DNA from: Patescibacteria group bacterium UBA6899
Lineage (GTDB): Bacteria; Patescibacteriota; Minisyncoccia; Phycocordibacterales; UBA6899
DNA length: 20,975 nucleotides
Assembly (NCBI GenBank): GCA_002451235.1
Contig: DKBN01000006.1
Coordinates: forward strand, 1 to 20,975
Reading direction: 5' to 3'
This document shows, one piece after another, positions 8,381 to 16,340 of the stretch (positions are counted from its first letter, which is position 1; each line of letters begins with the position of its first letter). Under the pieces are notes generated by a model, which saw only the letters and a list, made by a program, of their open reading frames with translations, ran no database searches and had not been told where the DNA came from. The translations under genes and the position numbers were made by a program.

Positions 8381-9575
8381 CCACGGACAGGTTGAATTCC
8401 TTCTCGATCGCGAGAAGTCGGTCATATTTGACCTTCCTTACCGGCTGAGTCGGCGCGCCCGCCTTTAGACCGAACGCCCCGAGTCCGACAGCAAGGTCGG
8501 CGATGAGATCATCCTCCGTCTCTCCTGAGCGATGGGAGACGATGATCCTCCATCCCGCAACGCGCGCGATGCTCGCCGCATGGTAGGTCTCGAGCAAGGT
8601 CCCGATCTGGTTCGGCTTCACAATCATTGCATTCCCGCATCCTTCGCGTGCCGCAAGGTCGACCAGGTGTGGGTTAGTGACGGTAAAATCATCGGTCACA
8701 ACGTATCCTCTCGATCTGAATGCCGTCGTCATCAGTTGGAAATCAAGCGTATCGAATTCATGGAACGGATCTTCAATCGAGATGATCGGGAACCGGCTTG
8801 CGAGCGATTCATAGACGTGCATGAGCTCTTCTCCAGACATCGGGGCACCGCCGACGAGATATCTCCCGTCATGGAAGAATTCGCTCGCCGCCGCATCGAT
8901 CGCGAACCGTGTTTCCGGGTCTCCGTTCGTCGCTTCTTCCAGGAGCTGGAATGGCTTAGAAAGATCGCGGATGGTGGGCGCATAACCTCCCTCGTCACCC
9001 ATCGGCACTTCGCCGTACTCTTTTCGTACCAGCTCGCCCAGCGTCGCAAAGAACTTCTGCGCCTTCTCGATCGAATGATGCGGTTCACCGCCGATCACGA
9101 ACAGGTATTCTTGGAATGGGAGCGCCCAATCGGCATGACGGCCACCATTAAGGACGTTCACAAAGATACGCGGGAAAGAGGGGGCATTCTTTGTCTCTTC
9201 GGAGATGTATTTCCATAGCGGAATGCCTCGACGCTTCGCCGCGAGACGGCGCATGGCGAACGAAACTCCAAGCGTAGCGTTCGCTCCAAGTTTGGATTTA
9301 TTCGGGGTTCCGTCGAGTCCGATCATCACCTGATCGACACGTGCAGGGTCGATCGGCAGGTCTTTGATCGCCTCTTGGATCGGCCCTTCAATGTTGAGGA
9401 TCGCCCGCGTCACCCCCCTTCCTTCCTTGTCGCGTAGCTCCCGCGCTTCGCGGCTTCCTGCGCTCTTGCCGCTCGGAACGCATGCGGTGACAGTATCGCT
9501 CCCCTCCTCGAGGAACACTTTGACTGTCGGATCGCCTCGGGAATCCTTGATCGTTTCGGCATGGAGTCGGAGCAT
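8376..9575 (-). CDS. eno: Enolase (phosphopyruvate hydratase), divergent short form
   Basis: 399 residues, against about 410-435 for most bacterial enolases. It converts 2-phosphoglycerate to PEP. Catalytic and magnesium residues are present: His148 (NGGRHA), Glu195 (GDEGGYAP), Asp227 (IDAAASEFF), Glu268 (SIEDPF), Asp295 (VTDDF), Lys320 (VKPNQIGT), and His348-Arg349-Ser350 (SHRSGETED). The C-terminus keeps LKAGAP followed by the K-Y-D-RLL-IE helix. Deviations from the usual pattern are PSGKSAGSREA instead of PSGASTGxxEA in the mobile loop, GGRHADWALPFQEYLF instead of GGxHADNxxxxQEFMI, and VKPNQ rather than VKxNQ with a small residue. The start is ATG 9575, 7 bases after the ppsA stop, without a good Shine-Dalgarno site. 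Position in the gckA-ppsA-eno string fits its role. Confidence 0.95.
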   Translation of the reverse strand: MLRLHAETIKDSRGDPTVKVFLEEGSDTVTACVPSGKSAGSREARELRDKEGRGVTRAILNIEGPIQEAIKDLPIDPARVDQVMIGLDGTPNKSKLGANATLGVSFAMRRLAAKRRGIPLWKYISEETKNAPSFPRIFVNVLNGGRHADWALPFQEYLFVIGGEPHHSIEKAQKFFATLGELVRKEYGEVPMGDEGGYAPTIRDLSKPFQLLEEATNGDPETRFAIDAAASEFFHDGRYLVGGAPMSGEELMHVYESLASRFPIISIEDPFHEFDTLDFQLMTTAFRSRGYVVTDDFTVTNPHLVDLAAREGCGNAMIVKPNQIGTLLETYHAASIARVAGWRIIVSHRSGETEDDLIADLAVGLGAFGLKAGAPTQPVRKVKYDRLLAIEKEFNLSVV

Positions 9576-9582
9576 ATCCGAG

Positions 9583-12000
9583 TTACGCCTGCCCGGCCAT
9601 CTTTGCTTCTTCTTCGGCTACCTCGAAAAGCATCGGGATGATGGAGTCGGGATTGAGAGAGACCGTTCCGATTCCCTTGGAGATGAGGAATCGCAAGAAA
9701 TCCTTGAAGTCGGAAGGTGCTTGACCGCAGATACCGATGTATTTCCCGCGCGCGTTGCATTTCTCTATCGCGGTCTCGATCAGGACCTTCACCGCCTTGT
9801 CGTTCTCATTTGTGATCGGCGCCACCCCGGCGTTATCGCGGTCGAGGCCGACGGTGAGTTGCGTCAGGTCGTTGGAACCGATCGAGAAACCATCGAAGAT
9901 GTCGAGGAATTCGTCGGCACGCAAGACGTTCGCGGGGATCTCGCACATCACGTAAACGTTGAGTCCGTCCGCACCGCGTGGAAGCCCGAATTCAGCCATC
10001 GTATCCAAGACCTTCCTTCCTTCCTCAGGCGTGCGGCAGAACGGGATCATGACATGGAGATTCTTGAGTCCGTACACCTCGCGCACGTGCTTCACCGCTT
10101 GGCACTCGAGCGCGAACGCATCGCGGAAATTCGGATGATAGTAGCGCGACGCACCGCGCCAGCCGATCATCGGGTTCTCTTCGTCTGGCTCGTATTTTTC
10201 GCCGCCGACCAAGGTCCGATATTCATTCGTCTTGAAATCGGAGAATCGGACGATCACTTGATGCGGGTGGCTCGCCGCGGCTATCTGGGCGATCCCTTCT
10301 GCAAGCTTCGTCACATAATATTCAACCTTATCGTCCCAGCCGAGCGTCTTCTCCTCGATCTTCTTCTTGAGTTTCGCATCCAGCTTATCGAACTCGAGAA
10401 GCGCTTTCGGATGGATACCGATATGTGACGCGATGATGAACTCCTCGCGCGCTAGACCGACACCTTTGTGCGGCAGGTGCGCGTACATGAACGCTGATTC
10501 CGGCGATCCGATGTTCATCGCGATCTTGGTCTTTGTTTCCGGGACCTGTGAGAGGTCTTCAACGCGTTCCTCCCATGCGAGCTTCCCTTTATAGATCTGC
10601 CCGACTGACCCGGATGATGCATCGATGGTCAATACGTCACCGGTATTGAGCTTCTTCAATTCCTCCATCCCGATACCGATCACCGCGGGGATACCGAGCT
10701 CGCGCGAGACGATGGCGGCATGGGAAGTGCGTCCGCCCTTAGCGGTCACGATCGCGCACGCCTTCTTCATGATCGGTTCCCAATCCGGGTCGGTGATCTC
10801 GGTCACAAGGATCTCGCTGTCCTGGAACTCGTCGAGCTTCGCGGTCGTGAGGATCTTCCTTGCCTTCCCTGAGACGATCTTCGCACCGACGCAGATGCCG
10901 GACGTCAAAGGAGTCGCCTTGTCCTTCAAGATATATTCCGTGATCGAGAATCCTTTCTTCTCGCTCTGCACCGTCTCGGGTCGTGCCTGGACGATGAAAA
11001 GCTGATTCAGAACACCATCCTTCGCCCACTCGATATCCATCGGCATCGGACGACCGAAACGCTCCGAATAATGCGCTTCGATCTCGAGTCCCCATCGCGC
11101 GAGTTCGAGCACCTCGTCGTCAGTGAGCGCGTACGCGTCGCGCAAGGTCTTCGGCACCGCGACCTCTTTGGTCGGGGCTTTGGCGTTCGGAGTATAGACC
11201 ATCATCATCTTCTTTTCGCCCTTGGTCTTTTTCACGATCGGTCGGTACCCCTCCCGTAACGTCGGCTTGAACACCATATACTCGTCAGGCGTCACCTTGC
11301 CTTGAACCACCATCTCCCCGAGTCCGTACGACGCATTGATCTCAACGACGTCCCGGAATCCTGTTTCCGTGTCGATCGTGAACATGACCCCCGATGCTCC
11401 TTTATCGGAACGCACCATCTTCTGTATACCAACAGAAAGAGCGACATCAAAATGGTCGAACCCCTTGTCGACGCGATATGAGATCGCGCGATCGGTGAAA
11501 AGGGAGGCCATCGCCTCGCGGATCTTCCTGACGACCAGATCGGGACCAACGACGTTGAGATAGGTATCATGCTCGCCCGCGAACGACGCGCCGGGAAGGT
11601 CCTCGGCGGTCGCGGAAGACCGGACAGCAACGTCCGCCTCTTTCATCCCGTATGAATTGGAAAGGTCCACGTACGCTTTCTTGATCGCTTCTTGGAGATG
11701 CGGGGGGAATTCGAATTTGACGAACGCCTCGCGGACCGTTTTCCCCGCGTGCTGGAGCGCCTTGATGTCCCGCGTGTCGAGCTTGTCGAGCTCGCGGTGC
11801 ATGATTTGAGACAGGCCGGTCTCAGTGATGAAGTCCCGATACGCCTTCGCGGTGACGATGAAACCGTTCGGGACGCGGATGCCGCGAGCGCGAAGCGTCG
11901 TGTACATCTCGCCCAAGGACGCATTCTTCCCGCCGACGAAACGCACGTCGTCATTGTTCACCTGATCGAACCAAAGGATCGCCTGCTCTGTCTTATCCAT
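9583..12000 (-). CDS. ppsA: Phosphoenolpyruvate synthase (pyruvate, water dikinase)
   Basis: 805 residues, near the family's roughly 790. It interconverts pyruvate + ATP and PEP + AMP + phosphate through a phosphohistidine. The N-terminal ATP-grasp domain has VGGKNASLGEM (about 22-32), VAVRSSATAEDLPGASFAG (about 125-143) and the VQARPET end at 337-343. The mobile phosphohistidine domain has GGRTSHAAIVSRELGIPAV with His427. The C-terminal PEP/pyruvate barrel has GLAREEF, MIPFCRTPEEG, CEIPANV, SIGSNDLTQLTVGLDRD and GICGQAPSD, with Cys758 as the proton donor/acceptor. All key residues are present. The start ATG 12000 lies 40 bases after the glycerate kinase stop and has no obvious ribosome binding site. 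The enolase gene follows 7 bases after its stop. Confidence 0.97.
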   Translation of the reverse strand: MDKTEQAILWFDQVNNDDVRFVGGKNASLGEMYTTLRARGIRVPNGFIVTAKAYRDFITETGLSQIMHRELDKLDTRDIKALQHAGKTVREAFVKFEFPPHLQEAIKKAYVDLSNSYGMKEADVAVRSSATAEDLPGASFAGEHDTYLNVVGPDLVVRKIREAMASLFTDRAISYRVDKGFDHFDVALSVGIQKMVRSDKGASGVMFTIDTETGFRDVVEINASYGLGEMVVQGKVTPDEYMVFKPTLREGYRPIVKKTKGEKKMMMVYTPNAKAPTKEVAVPKTLRDAYALTDDEVLELARWGLEIEAHYSERFGRPMPMDIEWAKDGVLNQLFIVQARPETVQSEKKGFSITEYILKDKATPLTSGICVGAKIVSGKARKILTTAKLDEFQDSEILVTEITDPDWEPIMKKACAIVTAKGGRTSHAAIVSRELGIPAVIGIGMEELKKLNTGDVLTIDASSGSVGQIYKGKLAWEERVEDLSQVPETKTKIAMNIGSPESAFMYAHLPHKGVGLAREEFIIASHIGIHPKALLEFDKLDAKLKKKIEEKTLGWDDKVEYYVTKLAEGIAQIAAASHPHQVIVRFSDFKTNEYRTLVGGEKYEPDEENPMIGWRGASRYYHPNFRDAFALECQAVKHVREVYGLKNLHVMIPFCRTPEEGRKVLDTMAEFGLPRGADGLNVYVMCEIPANVLRADEFLDIFDGFSIGSNDLTQLTVGLDRDNAGVAPITNENDKAVKVLIETAIEKCNARGKYIGICGQAPSDFKDFLRFLISKGIGTVSLNPDSIIPMLFEVAEEEAKMAGQA

Positions 12001-12040
12001 ACAATGTGCAAATAAATGAACTAATCAATGCGCTTCGGCG

Positions 12041-13327
12041 TTACGGCCGGAGCACGACGATGAAATCCGCGACATTGATCCCTGTCCGACCGGTTTTCAA
12101 AGCGCCTCCGAGCGTCATCCAGAACCGGTACGAATCGTTATGCGCCAAGAAGGCGTCGATGACCAGTCCGGCGGATCCCGCGCGCGCGCGATCACCGATA
12201 TCGGTGATCGCTCCAGCTACGTCGGTATTATCCCATCCATCGGAAGAAGTCGCAACAACCACGCGGTCATCGGTAATGTATTGAAGCGCTGAGAGCGCGA
12301 GCTCCTGGCTCCTGCCTCCTTCGCCGTCGCCTTTGATGATGACGGTCGTCTCCCCTCCGTAGATCGCGCAGGTCTTCGGCGATAGTTCCATGCGAGCGAA
12401 CTGCTTCCCACGCTCTGCTGCGATCCCTTCGAGCGCGGTCGCGCGAATCTCGGCATGGTATCCGAGGATCTCCGCGGTCGTGCGCATCGCATCCAGCGCT
12501 TTATCGTTGGTGACAAGAAGAATGTTCGTCACTCGAGAGAAGAATTTCGGGTCTTTTGGGGTCTCAAGCAGCTGGCAATCCGGGAGCCGGCACATCGTCA
12601 GGACATCGTATCGGGCGAGGATCTCTTCCGCGTCCTCGACCGTGGTCGTGTCCATAACCGTCGGCCCTGATGCGATGACGGAGAGGTCATTGCCGGGAAC
12701 GTCGGAAAAGACGAACGAGACTACGGTCGCCGGATAAGCGATCTTCGCGAGTTGGCCACCCTGGATCTCGGAGGTATGCTTGCGGATTGTGTTCACCTCG
12801 TGGATATCCGCGCCTTTTTCCCACAACGCTTGGACGATCCCTGTGAGCGTCTCGCAATTCATTTCGTGCGGTAGGCACAATAAGGAAGAACCGCCGCCGG
12901 AGATGACCGTAAGAACGAGATCCCGATCGGAAAGGCCGGTGAGCATGTCGACGATCTCTTTGGTAGCTCCCACGTTCGCTTCCGACGGGAAAGGATGCGA
13001 CCCGACGATGCTCTTCATGCGCTTGAACACGCCGGATTTCACGTCGAGCACGATCCCCGCCGTAAGCCGTTCTCCCAGGATCTCCTCAAAGACGAGCGAT
13101 GCGTCCACCGCGCATTTCCCGATCCCCACGAAAAAGATCCGCTCGAAATCCGTGAGACAGATGTTCCGATCCTTGATGCAGATATCGTTCCCACGGAGCG
13201 TCACCTCTTCACGCAGCACGATGTCGGTGAGCACGGATTCATATCCCGCCTCGAGGATGCGCAACGCGTCCCTCCTTGCCGAGGTCGTTGCAAGCTGATC
13301 GATGTTCTCGATGACCGGGATGTGCAT
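12041..13327 (-). CDS. Glycerate 2-kinase (MOFRL family)
   Basis: 428 residues, typical of the GckA/TtuD family that phosphorylates D-glycerate at carbon 2 to give 2-phosphoglycerate. The N-terminal DUF4147 domain has VGIGKCAVDAS, GSHPFPSEANVGAT (about 109-122), VISGGGSSLLCLP (about 141-153), NTIRKHTSEIQGGQLA and SDVPGNDLSVIASGPTV. The C-terminal MOFRL domain has CAIYGGETTVIIKGDGEGGR, SQELAL and SSDGWDNTDVAGAI. The product is the substrate of enolase, encoded two genes downstream, which suggests a role in feeding glycerate into PEP. The start ATG 13327 is 27 bases after the mutY stop and has a TGATATACT box shortly upstream. The family call is secure; gene naming varies, so I leave the symbol blank. 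Confidence 0.93.
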   Translation of the reverse strand: MHIPVIENIDQLATTSARRDALRILEAGYESVLTDIVLREEVTLRGNDICIKDRNICLTDFERIFFVGIGKCAVDASLVFEEILGERLTAGIVLDVKSGVFKRMKSIVGSHPFPSEANVGATKEIVDMLTGLSDRDLVLTVISGGGSSLLCLPHEMNCETLTGIVQALWEKGADIHEVNTIRKHTSEIQGGQLAKIAYPATVVSFVFSDVPGNDLSVIASGPTVMDTTTVEDAEEILARYDVLTMCRLPDCQLLETPKDPKFFSRVTNILLVTNDKALDAMRTTAEILGYHAEIRATALEGIAAERGKQFARMELSPKTCAIYGGETTVIIKGDGEGGRSQELALSALQYITDDRVVVATSSDGWDNTDVAGAITDIGDRARAGSAGLVIDAFLAHNDSYRFWMTLGGALKTGRTGINVADFIVVLRP

Positions 13328-13337
13328 ATTCCCATCA

Positions 13338-13343
13338 AGTATA
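13338..13343 (-). promoter_or_regulatory. Extended -10 (TGA-TATACT) before glycerate 2-kinase
   Basis: TGATATACT on the minus strand, with the hexamer 10 bases from ATG 13327, in the 27-base gap after mutY. It would give a leader of a few bases and could drive the gckA-ppsA-eno string. GGGA lies close to the start but has poor spacing for a ribosome binding site. Confidence 0.4.
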
Positions 13344-13354
13344 TCATTGAATGG

Positions 13355-14212
13355 TCACGGGAGTCGGTACGTCCGCCTTATTCTCCTTAACAATCCTTCC
13401 TCCACCAACTCGTCCGCCACCAGTATAGGGTCGAACGCCGATGACCCCTTCAGATACTTGATCCTTGCATCGGTGGCGACTCCCGCTCGAGCGATGTATT
13501 TCATGATCCTTCCTCGTACGAAACGCTTCGAACGCTCGAACGGTTCGTGCTTCTTCGTTTGTTCCCTTCTTCCGATCGGTCCATGAATATCTCGGATCGG
13601 ACATGAGGGGTCGTGTCCATTCGCCTTACATGAGATCGCCCCAAGATCGAGCATCGCATAATTCCATTCTCTTCCCTTACCCCTTGGGATCATCGACTTG
13701 GCAAGATCATAGAGCGTCTCGTCCGAAACATCTCTTCCTCCGAAGAGGGCGCGCCTCAATACGCGCCGTATGTTCGTATCGATCATCGGTTCATCTTTTC
13801 CGAAAGCGAACGTTTGGAGTGCGGCAGCAGTCGAGGGCCCGACACCAGGGAGCTTGAGTAGCGCTTCACGCTCGCTGGGGAATATCCCGTTATACGTTTT
13901 AATGATCGTCTTCGCTGCAAGGTGGAGATATTTTGCCCTCCGATTATAGCCGAGGCCCGACCAGACCTTGAGGACTTCACCAAGTGGAGCGGTCGCAAGA
14001 TCGTGTACTGTCGGGAACGCTTTGAGAAACCCGTCATATCTCTCCTTCACCCGCGACACTTGCGTCTGCTGGAGCATGACCTCGGAGACAAGGATGCGAT
14101 AGGGGTCGAGCGTCGCTCTCCAACGCATCGGACGGTAGTGTGTCTGGTGCCAGCGGAAGAGAGCGCGGTCGAAGCGATGGATGTTCTCCTTAATTCGGTT
14201 TTGCGATGCCAT
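13355..14212 (-). CDS. mutY: A/G-specific adenine glycosylase, short form lacking the iron-sulfur motif
   Basis: 285 residues from ATG 14212; the open frame extends upstream to 14590, but that part lies wholly inside the peptidase gene and shows no family similarity. MutY removes adenine mispaired with 8-oxoguanine. Catalytic Glu44 lies in SEVMLQQTQVSRV, the helix-hairpin-helix LPGVGPSTAAAL is at 121-132, and Asp145 is in PMIDTNIRRVLRR. The usual C-x6-C-x2-C-x5-C cluster motif is broken: only Cys195 and Cys204 (SCKANGHDPSCPI) remain and the fourth cysteine is absent. The NUDIX-like 8-oxoG recognition domain is also missing; the tail (RFVRGRIMKYI ... VEEGLLRRI) looks like a small winged helix. 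FeS-free MutY proteins are known. The start overlaps the peptidase 3' end by 23 bases. Confidence 0.93.
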   Translation of the reverse strand: MASQNRIKENIHRFDRALFRWHQTHYRPMRWRATLDPYRILVSEVMLQQTQVSRVKERYDGFLKAFPTVHDLATAPLGEVLKVWSGLGYNRRAKYLHLAAKTIIKTYNGIFPSEREALLKLPGVGPSTAAALQTFAFGKDEPMIDTNIRRVLRRALFGGRDVSDETLYDLAKSMIPRGKGREWNYAMLDLGAISCKANGHDPSCPIRDIHGPIGRREQTKKHEPFERSKRFVRGRIMKYIARAGVATDARIKYLKGSSAFDPILVADELVEEGLLRRIRRTYRLP

Positions 14213-16253
14213 ATTGCTCGAACAGCGCGTCCGTTCTCGGCTCCCTTCCCAAAAGTGCAACCACTCCTTCCATGAGTGGTCGTGTTGCGCCTTTTGCGAG
14301 CACTTCCCTGCGGAAGCGTATCCCGGTCGCTCGGTCGAAGATCCCGCGCACGCGGAAGAGTGAGAAGATATCGAGCGCGAGCACTTCGGCCCATAGGTAG
14401 CTATAGTATCCAGCGGCGTATCCTCCATCGAAAATGTGGCTGAATGAGTTGGGGACACGTACCCAATGAGGGATGGAGAAAGGTATGATGCGCGCATGGA
14501 TCTCTTCCCAGAGTTCCTGCGTCCTCTTCGTGCCATCGGATGCGAGATGAAGTTCCCAGTCGAAAGCACCGAACACGAGTTGTCGCGCAAGGAAAAGGCC
14601 GATATGGAACGTTCGCGTCGCGAGCAAGCGGTCGATGTCCTCGTCGGGAAGCGCTTTGCCTGTCGTCTTATGTGCCGTAAGGAGACGAATCATCTCCTTC
14701 TCCCAGCACCAATTCTCCATGATCTGGCTCGGCACTTCGATGCCATCCCATTCGACCGATCCCATACCTGAGGAGGGATACCGAGCTTCAGAAAGCAGGT
14801 GGTGGAGCACATGACCGAATTCATGGAACACAGTCTCGACCTCGTCGTGGCGAAGCATCGCGTCCTCTCCGGAGGACGGCACGGTGAAATTGCAGTTGAA
14901 ATACGCGACCGGGACCTGTGTTCCCCCCGGCCTGGTGATCCGGTCCACGGTGACGTCCATCCACGCTCCTGGCCGCTTCCCCGCGCGAGCAAAGAGATCC
15001 GCATATACCCCGCCGATAAGCGAACCGTCCTCCCCTCGCACTTCGAAAAAGCGCACATCATCGCGCCAGCGGGACACGTCGTCGCGCGCAGTGAACCGGA
15101 TACCATAGATCTTCTCGAGGAGTCCGAACATGCCCTCGAAGACCTTTTGTTCAGGGAAATAGTCACGGAGCGCCTCATGGTCAACTGCGAGCGTCTCTTT
15201 GCGCAGATACTCCGATACGTAGGCGATGTCCCAAGGTTCGAGATCCTCGAGACCGAGCTTCTTTTGAGCGTATCGGACAAGCTCGAGATATTCCTCCTTC
15301 GCCTTTTCCTTCGTCCCTACTTCGAGAACCCCAAGGAATTCGTTGACCGCACGGACGGACGGCGCCATCTTTCGCGCGAGCGAATAACTGTTGTAATCAG
15401 GGAATCCGAGGATCCGCGCCTTCTCTCGTCTCAACTCAAGGATCTCTTCGATAAGCGGAGTGTTATCGAACCTGCCATCCCCGGGGCCGATATCCGACGC
15501 GCGCGTGTGATACGCCATATAGATCTCCTGCCGCAAGGAACGGTCCTTTGCATGCGCAATGAGGGCGATATAGACCGGCTGCTGAATGGTCATAAGATAT
15601 CCATCGAGCCCCTGAGACCTCGCTTGCGCCTCCATCTGCTTGAGCGTCGCGATAGGGACCCCTTCGAGCACTTTTGGATCCGTCACGTGTTTCTCCCATG
15701 CATCTTGCGCCCCTTGGATATTGGCTGAGAATGCGTTCGAGAGTTCAGCGAGTCGCTCGTTGATGGCTTTGAGTCGCACTTTATCCTTTGCTTCAAGACC
15801 GACACCGGAGAGTATGAAGTCTTTGACATTCTCATCGACGATCCGTTTTCGTTCCGGATCGAGCGTCAGGTAATCCGAAGAATCCCGATACCGAAGGTAT
15901 GCGCGGTAGAGCCCTTCATGCTGACCGATATCGCTCCCATAGCTTGCCAAGAGCCGTTCCCCCTCCTCGTTCGCCTCTCTGAGTTTCGGATGATCGTATT
16001 GGGAGACATTATAGAGATGCCCTACCGGTCCCCAAACGCGGGTGATGGATTCGGAGAGCTCTTCCCAGGGAAGAACGAGTGAGTCAAAGGTATGATCTTC
16101 GTGTGCCGCCTGACTATCGGCAAGAGCGCGCCCCTTCGCGACGAACCGTTTCAGATCCTCGAGCGATCCGCTCGCGGCGAATGAACCCCAGTCGGGAAGT
16201 GACATCGTCAAGTGGCCGTTCGGACAGCGCTCTTCCTGGGTTCGATATTGCAT
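14190..16253 (-). CDS. M3-family zinc metallopeptidase (oligopeptidase A/Dcp type)
   Basis: 687 residues from ATG 16253, full length for M3A peptidases (thimet, PrlC, Dcp), which cleave short peptides in the cytoplasm. Zinc site: HEFGHVLHHLL at about 477-487 with Glu478 as catalytic base; the third ligand is Glu in GIEVPSQIMENW about 28 residues on. The helical N-terminal cover domain is present (about 20-330), as is the late substrate segment FDGGYAAGYYSYLWAEVLALDIFS. No signal peptide. An in-frame ATG at 16286 would add 11 residues, and one at 16205 would remove 16. I choose 16253 because TATACT stands exactly 6 bases before it. The unusual N-terminal RTQEERCPNGH has a single Cys and is not family-like. 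The gene overlaps mutY by 23 bases. Confidence 0.95.
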   Translation of the reverse strand: MQYRTQEERCPNGHLTMSLPDWGSFAASGSLEDLKRFVAKGRALADSQAAHEDHTFDSLVLPWEELSESITRVWGPVGHLYNVSQYDHPKLREANEEGERLLASYGSDIGQHEGLYRAYLRYRDSSDYLTLDPERKRIVDENVKDFILSGVGLEAKDKVRLKAINERLAELSNAFSANIQGAQDAWEKHVTDPKVLEGVPIATLKQMEAQARSQGLDGYLMTIQQPVYIALIAHAKDRSLRQEIYMAYHTRASDIGPGDGRFDNTPLIEEILELRREKARILGFPDYNSYSLARKMAPSVRAVNEFLGVLEVGTKEKAKEEYLELVRYAQKKLGLEDLEPWDIAYVSEYLRKETLAVDHEALRDYFPEQKVFEGMFGLLEKIYGIRFTARDDVSRWRDDVRFFEVRGEDGSLIGGVYADLFARAGKRPGAWMDVTVDRITRPGGTQVPVAYFNCNFTVPSSGEDAMLRHDEVETVFHEFGHVLHHLLSEARYPSSGMGSVEWDGIEVPSQIMENWCWEKEMIRLLTAHKTTGKALPDEDIDRLLATRTFHIGLFLARQLVFGAFDWELHLASDGTKRTQELWEEIHARIIPFSIPHWVRVPNSFSHIFDGGYAAGYYSYLWAEVLALDIFSLFRVRGIFDRATGIRFRREVLAKGATRPLMEGVVALLGREPRTDALFEQYGIAKPN

Positions 16254-16259
16254 CCCGTG

Positions 16260-16265
16260 AGTATA
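16260..16265 (-). promoter_or_regulatory. TATACT box 6 bases before the M3 peptidase gene
   Basis: The -10-like hexamer on the minus strand is separated from ATG 16253 by CACGGG. It is in the 87-base gap between the permease stop (16341) and this gene. No -35 match is visible. The distance equals that at three other genes here, pointing to a leaderless start, and it decides between three in-frame ATGs. Confidence 0.5.
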
Positions 16266-16340
16266 CCCGAAGCGCCGCCCTCTCACATCATATCCGACGC
16301 AGGCGACGAACAGTTTGGTAGCGATCGCTGGCCAGTGGAT

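Noticed and set aside
8003..8425. Possible phage origin from the holin-like membrane protein
   Set aside because: PF04020 proteins are mostly chromosomal despite the name, and no other phage gene is present.
9364..10428. Plus-strand open frame of 354 codons
   Set aside because: It is entirely antisense to enolase and ppsA, both with intact catalytic motifs; the translation is Arg/Ile-rich and shadow-like.
12001..12040. Small hairpin CGC-CGAA-GCG after glycerate kinase as a terminator
   Set aside because: The stem is only 3-4 bp and is not followed by a T run; read-through into ppsA is more likely.
14213..14590. N-terminal extension of mutY
   Set aside because: 126 extra residues wholly inside the peptidase gene in another frame, with no similarity to MutY.
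14799..15728. Plus-strand open frame of 309 codons
   Set aside because: It is antisense to the M3 peptidase across its HEFGH zinc site; no recognisable domain.
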